A stretch of DNA of 64,000 bases from Stanieria cyanosphaera PCC 7437 (GTDB taxonomy: Bacteria; Cyanobacteriota; Cyanobacteriia; Cyanobacteriales; Xenococcaceae): NCBI RefSeq assembly GCF_000317575.1, contig NC_019748.1, forward strand, positions 698,001 to 762,000. The letters are read 5' to 3'. Under the pieces are notes generated by a model that was not told where the DNA came from, made no database searches, and worked only from the letters and a program-made list of their open reading frames with translations. Below are positions 58,215 through 64,000 of the stretch, piece by piece (position 1 is the stretch's first letter; each line of letters starts with the position of its first letter). The position numbers and the translations under genes are program-made.

Positions 58215-59438
58215 CTAATGGTTATGCTTGGTATGGTCTTCTTCTGGCTCGCTCATGTTGGGATTATTTTCTCTGCGATCTATCTCAGAATTATTCTCCT
58301 GGTTCATTTGTTGGTGCATGATGTGGGGATTGTTTTGCCTATGATTAAGATGCTCGTATCCTTCAATATCTCCCATCCAGCCCATTCCTGGCATTCCCGC
58401 CATAAAACGGTGGTCGTGTAGCTTGTCATCACCGTAGGTTTTTCCTGCTTCCATTCCTTCGTGATTGGAAGCCATTACTAACCAAATTGCTCGTTGAATT
58501 TGTTCTTCTTGCTGTTTCTCGCTCATCCATTCCGAAGCTAAGGCATCGTTCACCATGTCGTGCAGCATATGAAGGTTGTCAAAGGTATTGGCAATTTTGG
58601 GGAAACGGGCAGCAAAACGGGGGCTAACCTCTGCAAACATGGGCATAAAAGGGCGATCTGTACGATAAAGTTCTACTTCGTGATACTGTTTACCCATTTG
58701 CTCGTAAGCTTGTTGTTGTTCCTCTAAAGTTTTGCCATAGAGTAAGTCATACATCGAACCCTGTAACCAGTGGTAGCCCCAAAACAATCCATTAACTTTG
58801 GGATATTTGTCGCGAAAGGCTTTCGAGTAGGGCTGGGAATCAAGATAACCCATATTCATTGGTAACCCAGTAATGGCATAGGGTACGTTATCGAGATAAA
58901 ACTGATACAAAGCTTCAATCTCCGCTTCTTTTTCTGCTTCAGTTAGTTCCGTACTTGCCAGCACGTCTACTGTTTGGGCATGAAGAATATGCGCCCATTC
59001 AAATACTTGTTCTAATACTCCATACTTGCGTCCAAAGGTAGGAGAAATATTGGCTTCATCGGGCATAAAACGGGGAGGATTTTTTAAAACTTGATTGATC
59101 TTCTCAAAAGTTTTGGTTTCCAATTGATCAGCTTTCCCTGTAATCAAATCCTCATAAGCAAAAGCATGACCGACAGCCACTGCGTTTAAATCTAAAGCAA
59201 GAGGACGAACGTTATAGATATCATCATTATATTTACCACGTTTGCGATAAATATGGTTTTTGTCTTTATTATTCATCCATTTTGGTAAATTTTGTGGCAC
59301 AGGAGGTAATTCTTTTACTTCTTCTGTTGTCATCTGATGATGATGTTCTGATTGAGCGATCGCTGGTGGTAATCCTATAGCGATGAAAGAGAACATGACC
59401 GTACTAGCGGTAATTTTTGAAACTAGATTATTAAACAT
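58215..59438 (-). CDS. Secreted His/Met-rich protein of unknown family
   Basis: 407 residues from ATG 59438. MFNNLVSKITASTVMFSFIA is a clear signal peptide (cleavage near AIAQ); the frame is open further upstream but that is inside the preceding gene. The mature N-terminus starts SEHHHQM. The body is helical, with QVFEWAHILHAQTVDVLA and NLHMLHDMVNDALASEWM as His-containing helices. The C-terminal 70 residues are rich in His, Met and Asn (HDHRFMAGMPGMGWM, HIMHQQMNQ, ending HTKHNH). Such composition binds soft or borderline metals such as copper. I do not recognise the family. It lies between two other envelope genes in one operon. Confidence 0.72.
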   Translation of the reverse strand: MFNNLVSKITASTVMFSFIAIGLPPAIAQSEHHHQMTTEEVKELPPVPQNLPKWMNNKDKNHIYRKRGKYNDDIYNVRPLALDLNAVAVGHAFAYEDLITGKADQLETKTFEKINQVLKNPPRFMPDEANISPTFGRKYGVLEQVFEWAHILHAQTVDVLASTELTEAEKEAEIEALYQFYLDNVPYAITGLPMNMGYLDSQPYSKAFRDKYPKVNGLFWGYHWLQGSMYDLLYGKTLEEQQQAYEQMGKQYHEVELYRTDRPFMPMFAEVSPRFAARFPKIANTFDNLHMLHDMVNDALASEWMSEKQQEEQIQRAIWLVMASNHEGMEAGKTYGDDKLHDHRFMAGMPGMGWMGDIEGYEHLNHRQNNPHIMHQQMNQENNSEIDRRENNPNMSEPEEDHTKHNH

Positions 59439-59454
59439 ATCCAAAATAAACAGG

Positions 59455-59697
59455 CTATTTTTGAGATTGATTTTGAGTATTACATTGATGGTTTTGCTGA
59501 TTTGCCGAATTAGTTGTCGAAGGTTGGCGATGTGGACTATGACACTTAGTTGTATGCTGTTGATTAGAGGGCTGGTTATTAGTAGTAGTTTGTTGTTGTT
59601 GATCATTATTTTGTACTTGGGCAGCAGACATAGATGCGATCTGTAGAGTAATTGCTATTCCTAAAACAAAAATCGATGCGGTTCGTTTATTTTTCAT
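59455..59697 (-). CDS. Small secreted Gln/Asn/His-rich protein
   Basis: 80 residues. MKNKRTASIFVLGIAITLQI then ASMSAAQ is a signal peptide. The mature 50 residues are almost only Gln, Asn, Thr, Ser and His (QNNDQQQQTTTNNQ, HTTKCHSPHRQPS) with two Cys (KCHSPH, HQCNTQ) near His, so a metal-binding or low-complexity envelope peptide. A strong ribosome site GGAGGTG lies 8 bases upstream of ATG. The stop is 16 bases before the next gene, so it leads the envelope operon. The good ribosome site and signal peptide support a real gene despite the low complexity. Confidence 0.65.
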   Translation of the reverse strand: MKNKRTASIFVLGIAITLQIASMSAAQVQNNDQQQQTTTNNQPSNQQHTTKCHSPHRQPSTTNSANQQNHQCNTQNQSQK

Positions 59698-59749
59698 AAA
59701 TAAATCACCTCCAAGAGTTCATATATCTATTTATTGATAGTTCTAAAAA

Positions 59750-59767
59750 ATGAAATCAGAATGAAAT
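59750..59767 (-). promoter_or_regulatory. Direct repeat TTTCAT-N5-TTTCAT upstream of envelope operon
   Basis: On the minus strand ATTTCAT occurs twice with 11-bp spacing (ATTTCATTCTGATTTCAT), about 55-70 bases before the ATG at 59697 and just ahead of TAGAACTATCAATAAATAGA, which offers -10-like boxes. One-turn direct repeats are the usual site form for OmpR/PhoB-class response regulators. No such regulator is in the cluster. Confidence 0.4.
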
Positions 59768-59853
59768 TTGATGCGATTAATTGGATGAGAAATTAAAATC
59801 TACAATTTTCTTTCTTCTAACTTGCTTCAAGATTGTATGTAGCCGTCAAAAGT

Positions 59854-60279
59854 CTAATGTAAAGACACACTGGAAATTAAAGGACAGACTTCTTGAGAAT
59901 TAGATTCGGGATAGGGATTATTTGTCCAAGCAGTTCGATACTCTTCCAATTCGGCTTTAAATAAAGTCATCTGCTTAATCTGAATTTCTAATTGCTCGAT
60001 CTTCTGATTCAGTAAGCTTTTTACCAGACTGCAAGGTTGTTCTCCGCGATCTCTAACATCAAGAAATTGTTTGATTTCTTCTAAAGTAAATCCCAAAGCC
60101 TGAGCTTTTTTAATGAATTTTACTTGAGAACTGGCATCTTGACTGTAATAGCGATAACCATTGTCTCCCCGTAAGGAAGGGAGTAAAAGCCCTAAATCGC
60201 TGTAATAACGCAAAGTTCCCACTGCAATACCTGTTTGTTTGGCTAATTCACCAATTTTTAAAAAATTTATTTGATTCAT
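59854..60279 (-). CDS. MerR-family heavy-metal-responsive regulator
   Basis: 141 residues. The winged helix is IGELAKQTGIAVGTLRYYSD and the segment SLRGDNGYRYYSQD. A coiled-coil dimerisation helix runs at about 85-118 (SLLNQKIEQLEIQIKQMTLF). Cys83 (GEQPCSLV) aligns with the +2/mercury-type Cys position of MerR and ZntR; Cys132 lies in SQEVCPLI, the usual C-terminal metal loop. The Cys near 117 of mercury MerR is missing, so ligand identity is open (zinc, cadmium, lead, mercury or a thiol signal). It has a dyad-centred promoter upstream (60313-60344) and lies between the MauE-like gene and the envelope operon. Confidence 0.88.
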   Translation of the reverse strand: MNQINFLKIGELAKQTGIAVGTLRYYSDLGLLLPSLRGDNGYRYYSQDASSQVKFIKKAQALGFTLEEIKQFLDVRDRGEQPCSLVKSLLNQKIEQLEIQIKQMTLFKAELEEYRTAWTNNPYPESNSQEVCPLISSVSLH

Positions 60280-60312
60280 AATTACTTTGCCACTTATTCT
60301 CGCTACTCCTTA

Positions 60313-60344
60313 AGTTTAGACTCTCTAGTATACTAGAGAGTCAA
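60313..60344 (-). promoter_or_regulatory. MerR-type promoter/operator upstream of merR-like gene
   Basis: On the minus strand TTGACT (60344-60339) and TAAACT (60318-60313) are separated by 20 bp, the over-long spacer that MerR regulators need to untwist. A perfect 22-bp palindrome (ACTCTCTAGTA plus its complement, 60320-60341) sits between and overlapping them. The predicted start lies about 25-30 bases ahead of the regulator's ATG. Confidence 0.8.
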
Positions 60345-60378
60345 GGTAGGGATAGTCCAGAATATAGGTTGTATTTCT

Positions 60379-61170
60379 CTATCTACTTGCATCTTGCAAC
60401 TGAACGATCGCGTTGGGTTCGGCTTCTTTTATTTTTACCGATTCAGCTTCTCCTGTAGTCGCAGAAAAAATAAGTGCTGCGCCCATAATTGTCATAATCG
60501 CATTCTCGGTAAAGCTGACAATTCCTAAAGGTGCTTTAGAATTTCCCCCAACACAGGCACAGTTGAGGGCTAGCTTGTCAATATAAACGGCTTTAAATAC
60601 CGATATGCCACCACTAATACCAATAAATAGAGAAGTTATTCCTGTAGCTAATGGGGCGATACCCGAGAGAAAACCCAATCCTATCGCCAATTCTGCAAAA
60701 GGATATATTTTGGCATAGGGTTTAATTCTTTTAGTGATAAGGTCGTATTTGGTAAAACTTTCGGCAAAAGATTCAATATCCATTAGCTTAAGTGAAGCCA
60801 GTAGAGACAGAGAAAAACCCATAAATCCCGTAAGCCCCATTGTAGTAGCCAAAGCCATCAACCCCGCGGTAGAGAAGATGGCAATCACGGGAGTATAAGA
60901 ATATTCTGCACCTTCTGCTTCCACATCCAGCTTTTCCGCTAGATCGGTATAACCGCCAATTCTTTCCTCACCAAAGAAAATCTGCGGTGTAGTTTGTACC
61001 TTGTATTTGGCTTTAAAAGCTTCGGTTTCTTCTTGCGATTTTAGTTTATGATCTTCAAATTCGATTCCTTTTTCTCTTAGCAAATTAACTGCTTTTAATC
61101 CCCAAGGACATTCGTGTTCTGGGGTAGACATCCGATATACTCTTACTTTTTCTAAAGTGGCACTATTCAT
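60379..61170 (-). CDS. Glutaredoxin-MauE fusion membrane protein
   Basis: 263 residues. The N-terminal part (1-82) is a glutaredoxin-like domain: VRVYRMSTPEHECPWGLKAV with a monothiol CPWG (Cys21), cis-proline TTPQIF and GGYTDL. The C-terminal part (about 93-240) has four hydrophobic helices of the MauE/DoxX-like family, with Cys204 and Cys206 in LNCACVGGN at a helix end. Such fusions pass reducing equivalents or thiols across the membrane; MauE supports disulfide formation in methylamine dehydrogenase. It is the first gene on the minus strand of the metal-type cluster, behind its own dyad promoter (61213-61244). Confidence 0.82.
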   Translation of the reverse strand: MNSATLEKVRVYRMSTPEHECPWGLKAVNLLREKGIEFEDHKLKSQEETEAFKAKYKVQTTPQIFFGEERIGGYTDLAEKLDVEAEGAEYSYTPVIAIFSTAGLMALATTMGLTGFMGFSLSLLASLKLMDIESFAESFTKYDLITKRIKPYAKIYPFAELAIGLGFLSGIAPLATGITSLFIGISGGISVFKAVYIDKLALNCACVGGNSKAPLGIVSFTENAIMTIMGAALIFSATTGEAESVKIKEAEPNAIVQLQDASR

Positions 61171-61212
61171 ACTATTTGACTATTCAATGTTGTTTAGATT
61201 GGAGTTAAATTA

Positions 61213-61244
61213 AGTTTAGACTCTACAGTTAACTAGAAAGTCAA
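61213..61244 (-). promoter_or_regulatory. MerR-type promoter/operator upstream of glutaredoxin-MauE gene
   Basis: Same layout as the site at 60313: TTGACT (61244-61239), 20-bp spacer, TAAACT (61218-61213). The dyad at 61220-61241 is imperfect (8 of 11 half-site positions match), with a TTAA centre. The downstream bases AAGTTTAGACTC are shared with the other site. The ATG follows 43 bases after the -10 box. Confidence 0.72.
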
Positions 61245-61430
61245 GTGCCTATTGTTTGGTTTTTGAAATTAATTACTGACGTTTTTTCTTCTCTGCAATT
61301 GTCATTTTCTGGTCATATTAGTTTTCAACACTTTGAAATAGCAGGATTTTAAAGCGATTAAGCTATCAATTATTACGCGATCGTTTCCTGATATTGCGCT
61401 AAACGCACCTATAGTTTATGCAGAGTAAAA
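61245..61430. other. Intergenic, amino-acid permease promoter region
   Basis: 186 AT-rich bases between the operator and the permease start, with GCGATCGTTTCCTGATATTG near 61378. No third dyad of the 60320 type was found on this side, so the permease is probably outside the regulon. Confidence 0.35.
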
Positions 61431-62774
61431 GTGAAAAGCAAACAATTATCTAAGTCAACTCTGTTCTCAACCAAATCTAAGTCAGCATTGAATTTTGTTG
61501 ATGTTGTAGCTCTTATTGTTGGAGTTGTCATTGGTGCTGGTATTTTTGAGACACCTGCTCTGGTTGCTGCCAACACCGGGAGTAAAGAGCTTTTGCTGTT
61601 GACTTGGGTGTTGGGAGGAGCAATGTCGTTAATTGGTGCGATTTGTTATGCAGAATTAGCAACAACCTATCCTCATCCAGGAGGCAATTATTATTATCTC
61701 AAACGTGCCTTTGGTAAACCAACCGCTTTTCTCTTTGCCTGGGGACGCATGACAGTAATTCAAACTGGTTCGCTTACTCTGTTGGCGTTTGTGTTTGGTG
61801 ATTATGCTTCCCAGTTATTTCGTCTTGGTGACTATTCTGCTTCTGTTTACGCTGCTCTTGCCATTGGCATTTTGACCATTTTAAATCTGATCGGCATTCG
61901 CCAAGGAAAATGGACTCAAAATTGGTTAACCGCAGCTAAAGTATTAGGATTGTTATTAGTTGTCATAGTTGGTTTACTATTTGCTGCGCCTGCTACTTCT
62001 GTAGAGCAAACTGAGCCTGAATTTTCCCAAAATCTAGGCATGGCAATGATTTTTGTTCTGTTATCCTATGGTGGCTGGAATGAAGCCGTATATATCTCTG
62101 CCGAATTAGAAAATCTTAAGCGGAATATGGTGCGATCGCTTTTGTGGAGTATTGGTGTCATTACCGCGATTTATTTGGCGATTAATTTGGCATACGTACA
62201 AGGATTGGGATTAGAAACAATGGCAGTTTCCGAAGCAGTAGCCACTCAGCTAATGAGTCGTGCAGTTGGCACACCAGGTGCTTGGTTAATCAGTTTATTA
62301 ATTGCTATTTGTACTTTGGGTGCGATCAATGCCACGATTTTTACTGGTGCTAGAACTAACTATGCTTTAGGAAAAGATTTTGCGGTGTTGAGTTGGCTTG
62401 GACATTGGCATCGTAAGACTCAATCACCACCACCTGCTTTATTGATTCAGTCAGGAATTGCACTTTTTTTAGTTTTGTTGGGGACACTGACACGCAGGGG
62501 TTTTGAAACAATGGTAGATTACACTGCCCCAGCTTTTTGGTTCTTTTTTCTTCTGACAAGTTTGTCTTTATTGGTGTTGCGATTCAAAGAACCAGAAGTA
62601 CCAAAACCTTTTCAAGTCCCATTTTATCCTTTAACACCGATTCTTTTTTGTTTGATCTGCGCCTACTTACTTTATTCGAGTCTAGTTTACACAGGCATTG
62701 GCGCACTTGTCGGCGTAGCAGTAGTAATTGCTGGGATTCCGCTGTTGCTATGGTCACGTCGGCAGAAAACTTGA
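61431..62774 (+). CDS. APC-family amino-acid permease
   Basis: 447 residues with twelve hydrophobic helices. VALIVGVVIGAGIFETPALV is the first-helix signature (GxGIF) of the APC superfamily. Further motifs are CYAELATTYPHPGGNYYYLK and LSYGGWNEAVYISAELENLKRN, of the LAT/amino-acid exchanger type. The start is GTG at 61431 (MKSKQLSKST); no upstream ATG in frame was seen. The substrate is not clear. It is divergent from the metal-type cluster. A lipoprotein methyltransferase gene begins 24 bases after its stop. Confidence 0.87.
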   Translation: MKSKQLSKSTLFSTKSKSALNFVDVVALIVGVVIGAGIFETPALVAANTGSKELLLLTWVLGGAMSLIGAICYAELATTYPHPGGNYYYLKRAFGKPTAFLFAWGRMTVIQTGSLTLLAFVFGDYASQLFRLGDYSASVYAALAIGILTILNLIGIRQGKWTQNWLTAAKVLGLLLVVIVGLLFAAPATSVEQTEPEFSQNLGMAMIFVLLSYGGWNEAVYISAELENLKRNMVRSLLWSIGVITAIYLAINLAYVQGLGLETMAVSEAVATQLMSRAVGTPGAWLISLLIAICTLGAINATIFTGARTNYALGKDFAVLSWLGHWHRKTQSPPPALLIQSGIALFLVLLGTLTRRGFETMVDYTAPAFWFFFLLTSLSLLVLRFKEPEVPKPFQVPFYPLTPILFCLICAYLLYSSLVYTGIGALVGVAVVIAGIPLLLWSRRQKT

Positions 62775-62798
62775 ATTTAAAATCAAAAGGAAAATATC

Positions 62799-63440
62799 AT
62801 GAATTTAAGTAGAAAAATTGGATTTTTACTTACGAGTCTCAGTCTTAGTAGTTTAGTTGTAGTTGGATGTACTCAAGAACGCAACTTTAGCGAGACTTCT
62901 CCTCAAACTCAACCACCTTCAACCCCAGTCCAAAACCGACCGAGTACCAATGTACCTGACGTACCTTACGTACCTACACCTGAAAACGTTGTTAATCAAA
63001 TGCTGGAATTGGCAAATGTATCGGGTGATGATGTTCTTTATGATCTTGGTAGTGGAGATGGTCGAATTCCCATTACCGCAGCGCAGAAATATGGAACTCG
63101 TGGGACTGGTGTAGAGATCAATCCAGAACTAGTACAACGTAGTCGAGAAAACGCAGAAGCAGCAGGTGTTGACGATCAAGTGGAGTTTTTGCAACAAGAT
63201 TTATTCCAGACAGATTTAAGTGATGCTACAGTAGTCACTCTTTATTTACTACCAGATGTTAACCTCGAACTTCGTTCTAAATTACTGCGAGAACTTCAAC
63301 CAGGTACACGAGTTGTTTCTCACGACTTTGATATGGGAGAATGGCAACCAGAACAAGTAATTAGAGTACAAAGTGGAGCTAGGCAACATACCATTTATTA
63401 CTGGGTTGTTCCCGAAGAAATTCCTGAAAATCTTACCTAA
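62799..63440 (+). CDS. Lipoprotein-type SAM-dependent methyltransferase
   Basis: 213 residues. MNLSRKIGFLLTSLSLSSLV then VVGCTQERN is a lipoprotein signal (Cys about 24). A Pro/Thr-rich linker (25-55) precedes the class I methyltransferase fold: LYDLGSGDGRIPITAAQK (motif I), GVEINPELV, and VTLYLLPDVNLELRSKL. It resembles the methyltransferase-like proteins of the cyanobacterial ferric-reductase neighbourhoods. SAM is cytoplasmic, so an exported enzyme would lack its cofactor. AAAGGA lies 8 bases before ATG. The next gene starts 8 bases after its stop. Confidence 0.82.
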   Translation: MNLSRKIGFLLTSLSLSSLVVVGCTQERNFSETSPQTQPPSTPVQNRPSTNVPDVPYVPTPENVVNQMLELANVSGDDVLYDLGSGDGRIPITAAQKYGTRGTGVEINPELVQRSRENAEAAGVDDQVEFLQQDLFQTDLSDATVVTLYLLPDVNLELRSKLLRELQPGTRVVSHDFDMGEWQPEQVIRVQSGARQHTIYYWVVPEEIPENLT

Positions 63441-63448
63441 TAACAGCT

Positions 63449-64000
63449 ATGAAACGTTTGTTAATGAGTAGTCCTGTAGCAGTGGCAGCCTTCTGGATTG
63501 CAATTTATATTGTTATCACTCTTTTACCACTGCTTGTACTTCTGTTCTATTTCCCTCCAGAAGGAAGAGGATTTTGGGTTGAGTTTTCGGTGGCTTTAGG
63601 TTTTATCGGCTTGGCGATGATGGCTCTTCAGTTCGCATTAACAGCCCGAATTAATCGCATTGAAGCTTCTTATGGAGTTGATATCATTCTTCAGTTTCAT
63701 CGCTATATTTCTTTAGTAGCTTTTTGTCTGATTCTGATTCATCCTCTAATTTTATTTGTTACCGAACCTGAGACACTACAATTATTAAACTTTCCCCAAG
63801 CACCTTGGCGTGCTAGATACGCTGTCATTGCTACTTTGGCACTAATTATCTTAGTTGTTACCTCAGTTTGGCGCAAACGTTTCAACATTCCCTACGAATT
63901 CTGGCGCACTTCTCACGGGATTTTAGCCGTTACCGCAGTCACTTTGGGTTTGGCTCATGCTTTGGGAGTCAGTTACTACCTAAGCTTTTTCTGGAAAACG
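63449..64000 (+). CDS. Ferric-reductase-like transmembrane protein, 5' part
   Basis: 184 residues, cut by the window end. Five helices are visible. RLLMSSPVAVAAFWIAIYIV starts the protein; the heme-ligand helices are LQFHRYISLVAFCLILIHP and RTSHGILAVTAVTLGLAHAL, each with two His spaced as in the FRE/NOX/YedZ family. The missing C-terminus should carry FAD and NAD(P)H domains. It is 8 bases downstream of the methyltransferase gene, so co-transcribed. Reduction of iron, copper or another metal at the membrane is the likely activity. Confidence 0.85.
   Translation, partial: MKRLLMSSPVAVAAFWIAIYIVITLLPLLVLLFYFPPEGRGFWVEFSVALGFIGLAMMALQFALTARINRIEASYGVDIILQFHRYISLVAFCLILIHPLILFVTEPETLQLLNFPQAPWRARYAVIATLALIILVVTSVWRKRFNIPYEFWRTSHGILAVTAVTLGLAHALGVSYYLSFFWKT

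Overview
The window is chromosomal DNA from a cyanobacterium. It encodes photosystem I subunits (psaF, psaJ) and the PSI assembly factor Ycf3. It also carries the cyanobacterial Gap1-type GAPDH, a short RpoZ, a DUF1818 protein and a UPF0284/CobT-like protein. The palindrome GCGATCGC (HIP1), typical of cyanobacteria, recurs throughout, and the DNA is AT-rich. Short heptameric repeats (CAGTTAC, AACTGAT) fill several intergenic gaps. A Stanieria/Pleurocapsales-like organism would fit, but the genus is inferred, not shown.

Layout. 1-5.5 kb: the 3' part of a ferrochelatase-like chelatase with a natural His tail, a decayed TnpB transposon end, a type IIA topoisomerase A subunit lacking a GyrA box, a lone receiver-domain protein and a secreted TPR protein. 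5.7-9.6 kb: a MacA-like adaptor, a MacB/FtsX permease with no ATPase beside it, and an unknown membrane protein. 9.7-17.3 kb: a two-domain histidine phosphatase, a CPBP protease, phosphoglucomutase, a frameshifted anion transporter and a TPR protein. 17.5-23 kb: gap1, eno and glgP, a glycolysis/glycogen group. 23.0-25.2 kb: a nest of mobile DNA made of an internally deleted group II intron and a TnpB element with an in-frame stop. 25.2-31.4 kb: a lipoprotein, galE, a polyprenyl diphosphate synthase, murI and an AMIN-amidase. 31.7-44.1 kb: NhaS3-type antiporter, cyanase, psaF-psaJ, tsaD, corA, an MprF-like membrane protein, an AI-2E-family protein, MgtC, a sugar transferase, a Crp-family regulator, DUF2232 and a CobT-like protein. 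44.4-55 kb: two orphan solute-binding proteins, an SGNH hydrolase, rpoZ, DUF1818, an oxidoreductase, gatC, ycf3, an acetolactate-synthase-like enzyme, a VOC protein and cysC. 55.5-57.1 kb: a second, different TnpB element just upstream of an MSMEG_0570-type gene.

The most interesting accessory region is 57.4-61.3 kb. On the minus strand a glutaredoxin-MauE fusion and a MerR-type regulator each lie behind a promoter with a 20-bp spacer centred on a dyad, the architecture of MerR-activated promoters. They are followed by a small Gln/Asn/His-rich secreted protein, a secreted His/Met-rich protein of unknown family and an outer-membrane beta-barrel. Together these look like a metal- or thiol-stress envelope system whose parts I cannot match to a named system. 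The window ends with an amino-acid permease, a lipoprotein-type methyltransferase and the start of a ferric-reductase-like membrane protein.

Coordinates of starts were moved downstream where an ATG with a better ribosome site or signal peptide exists; these choices are explained in each entry.
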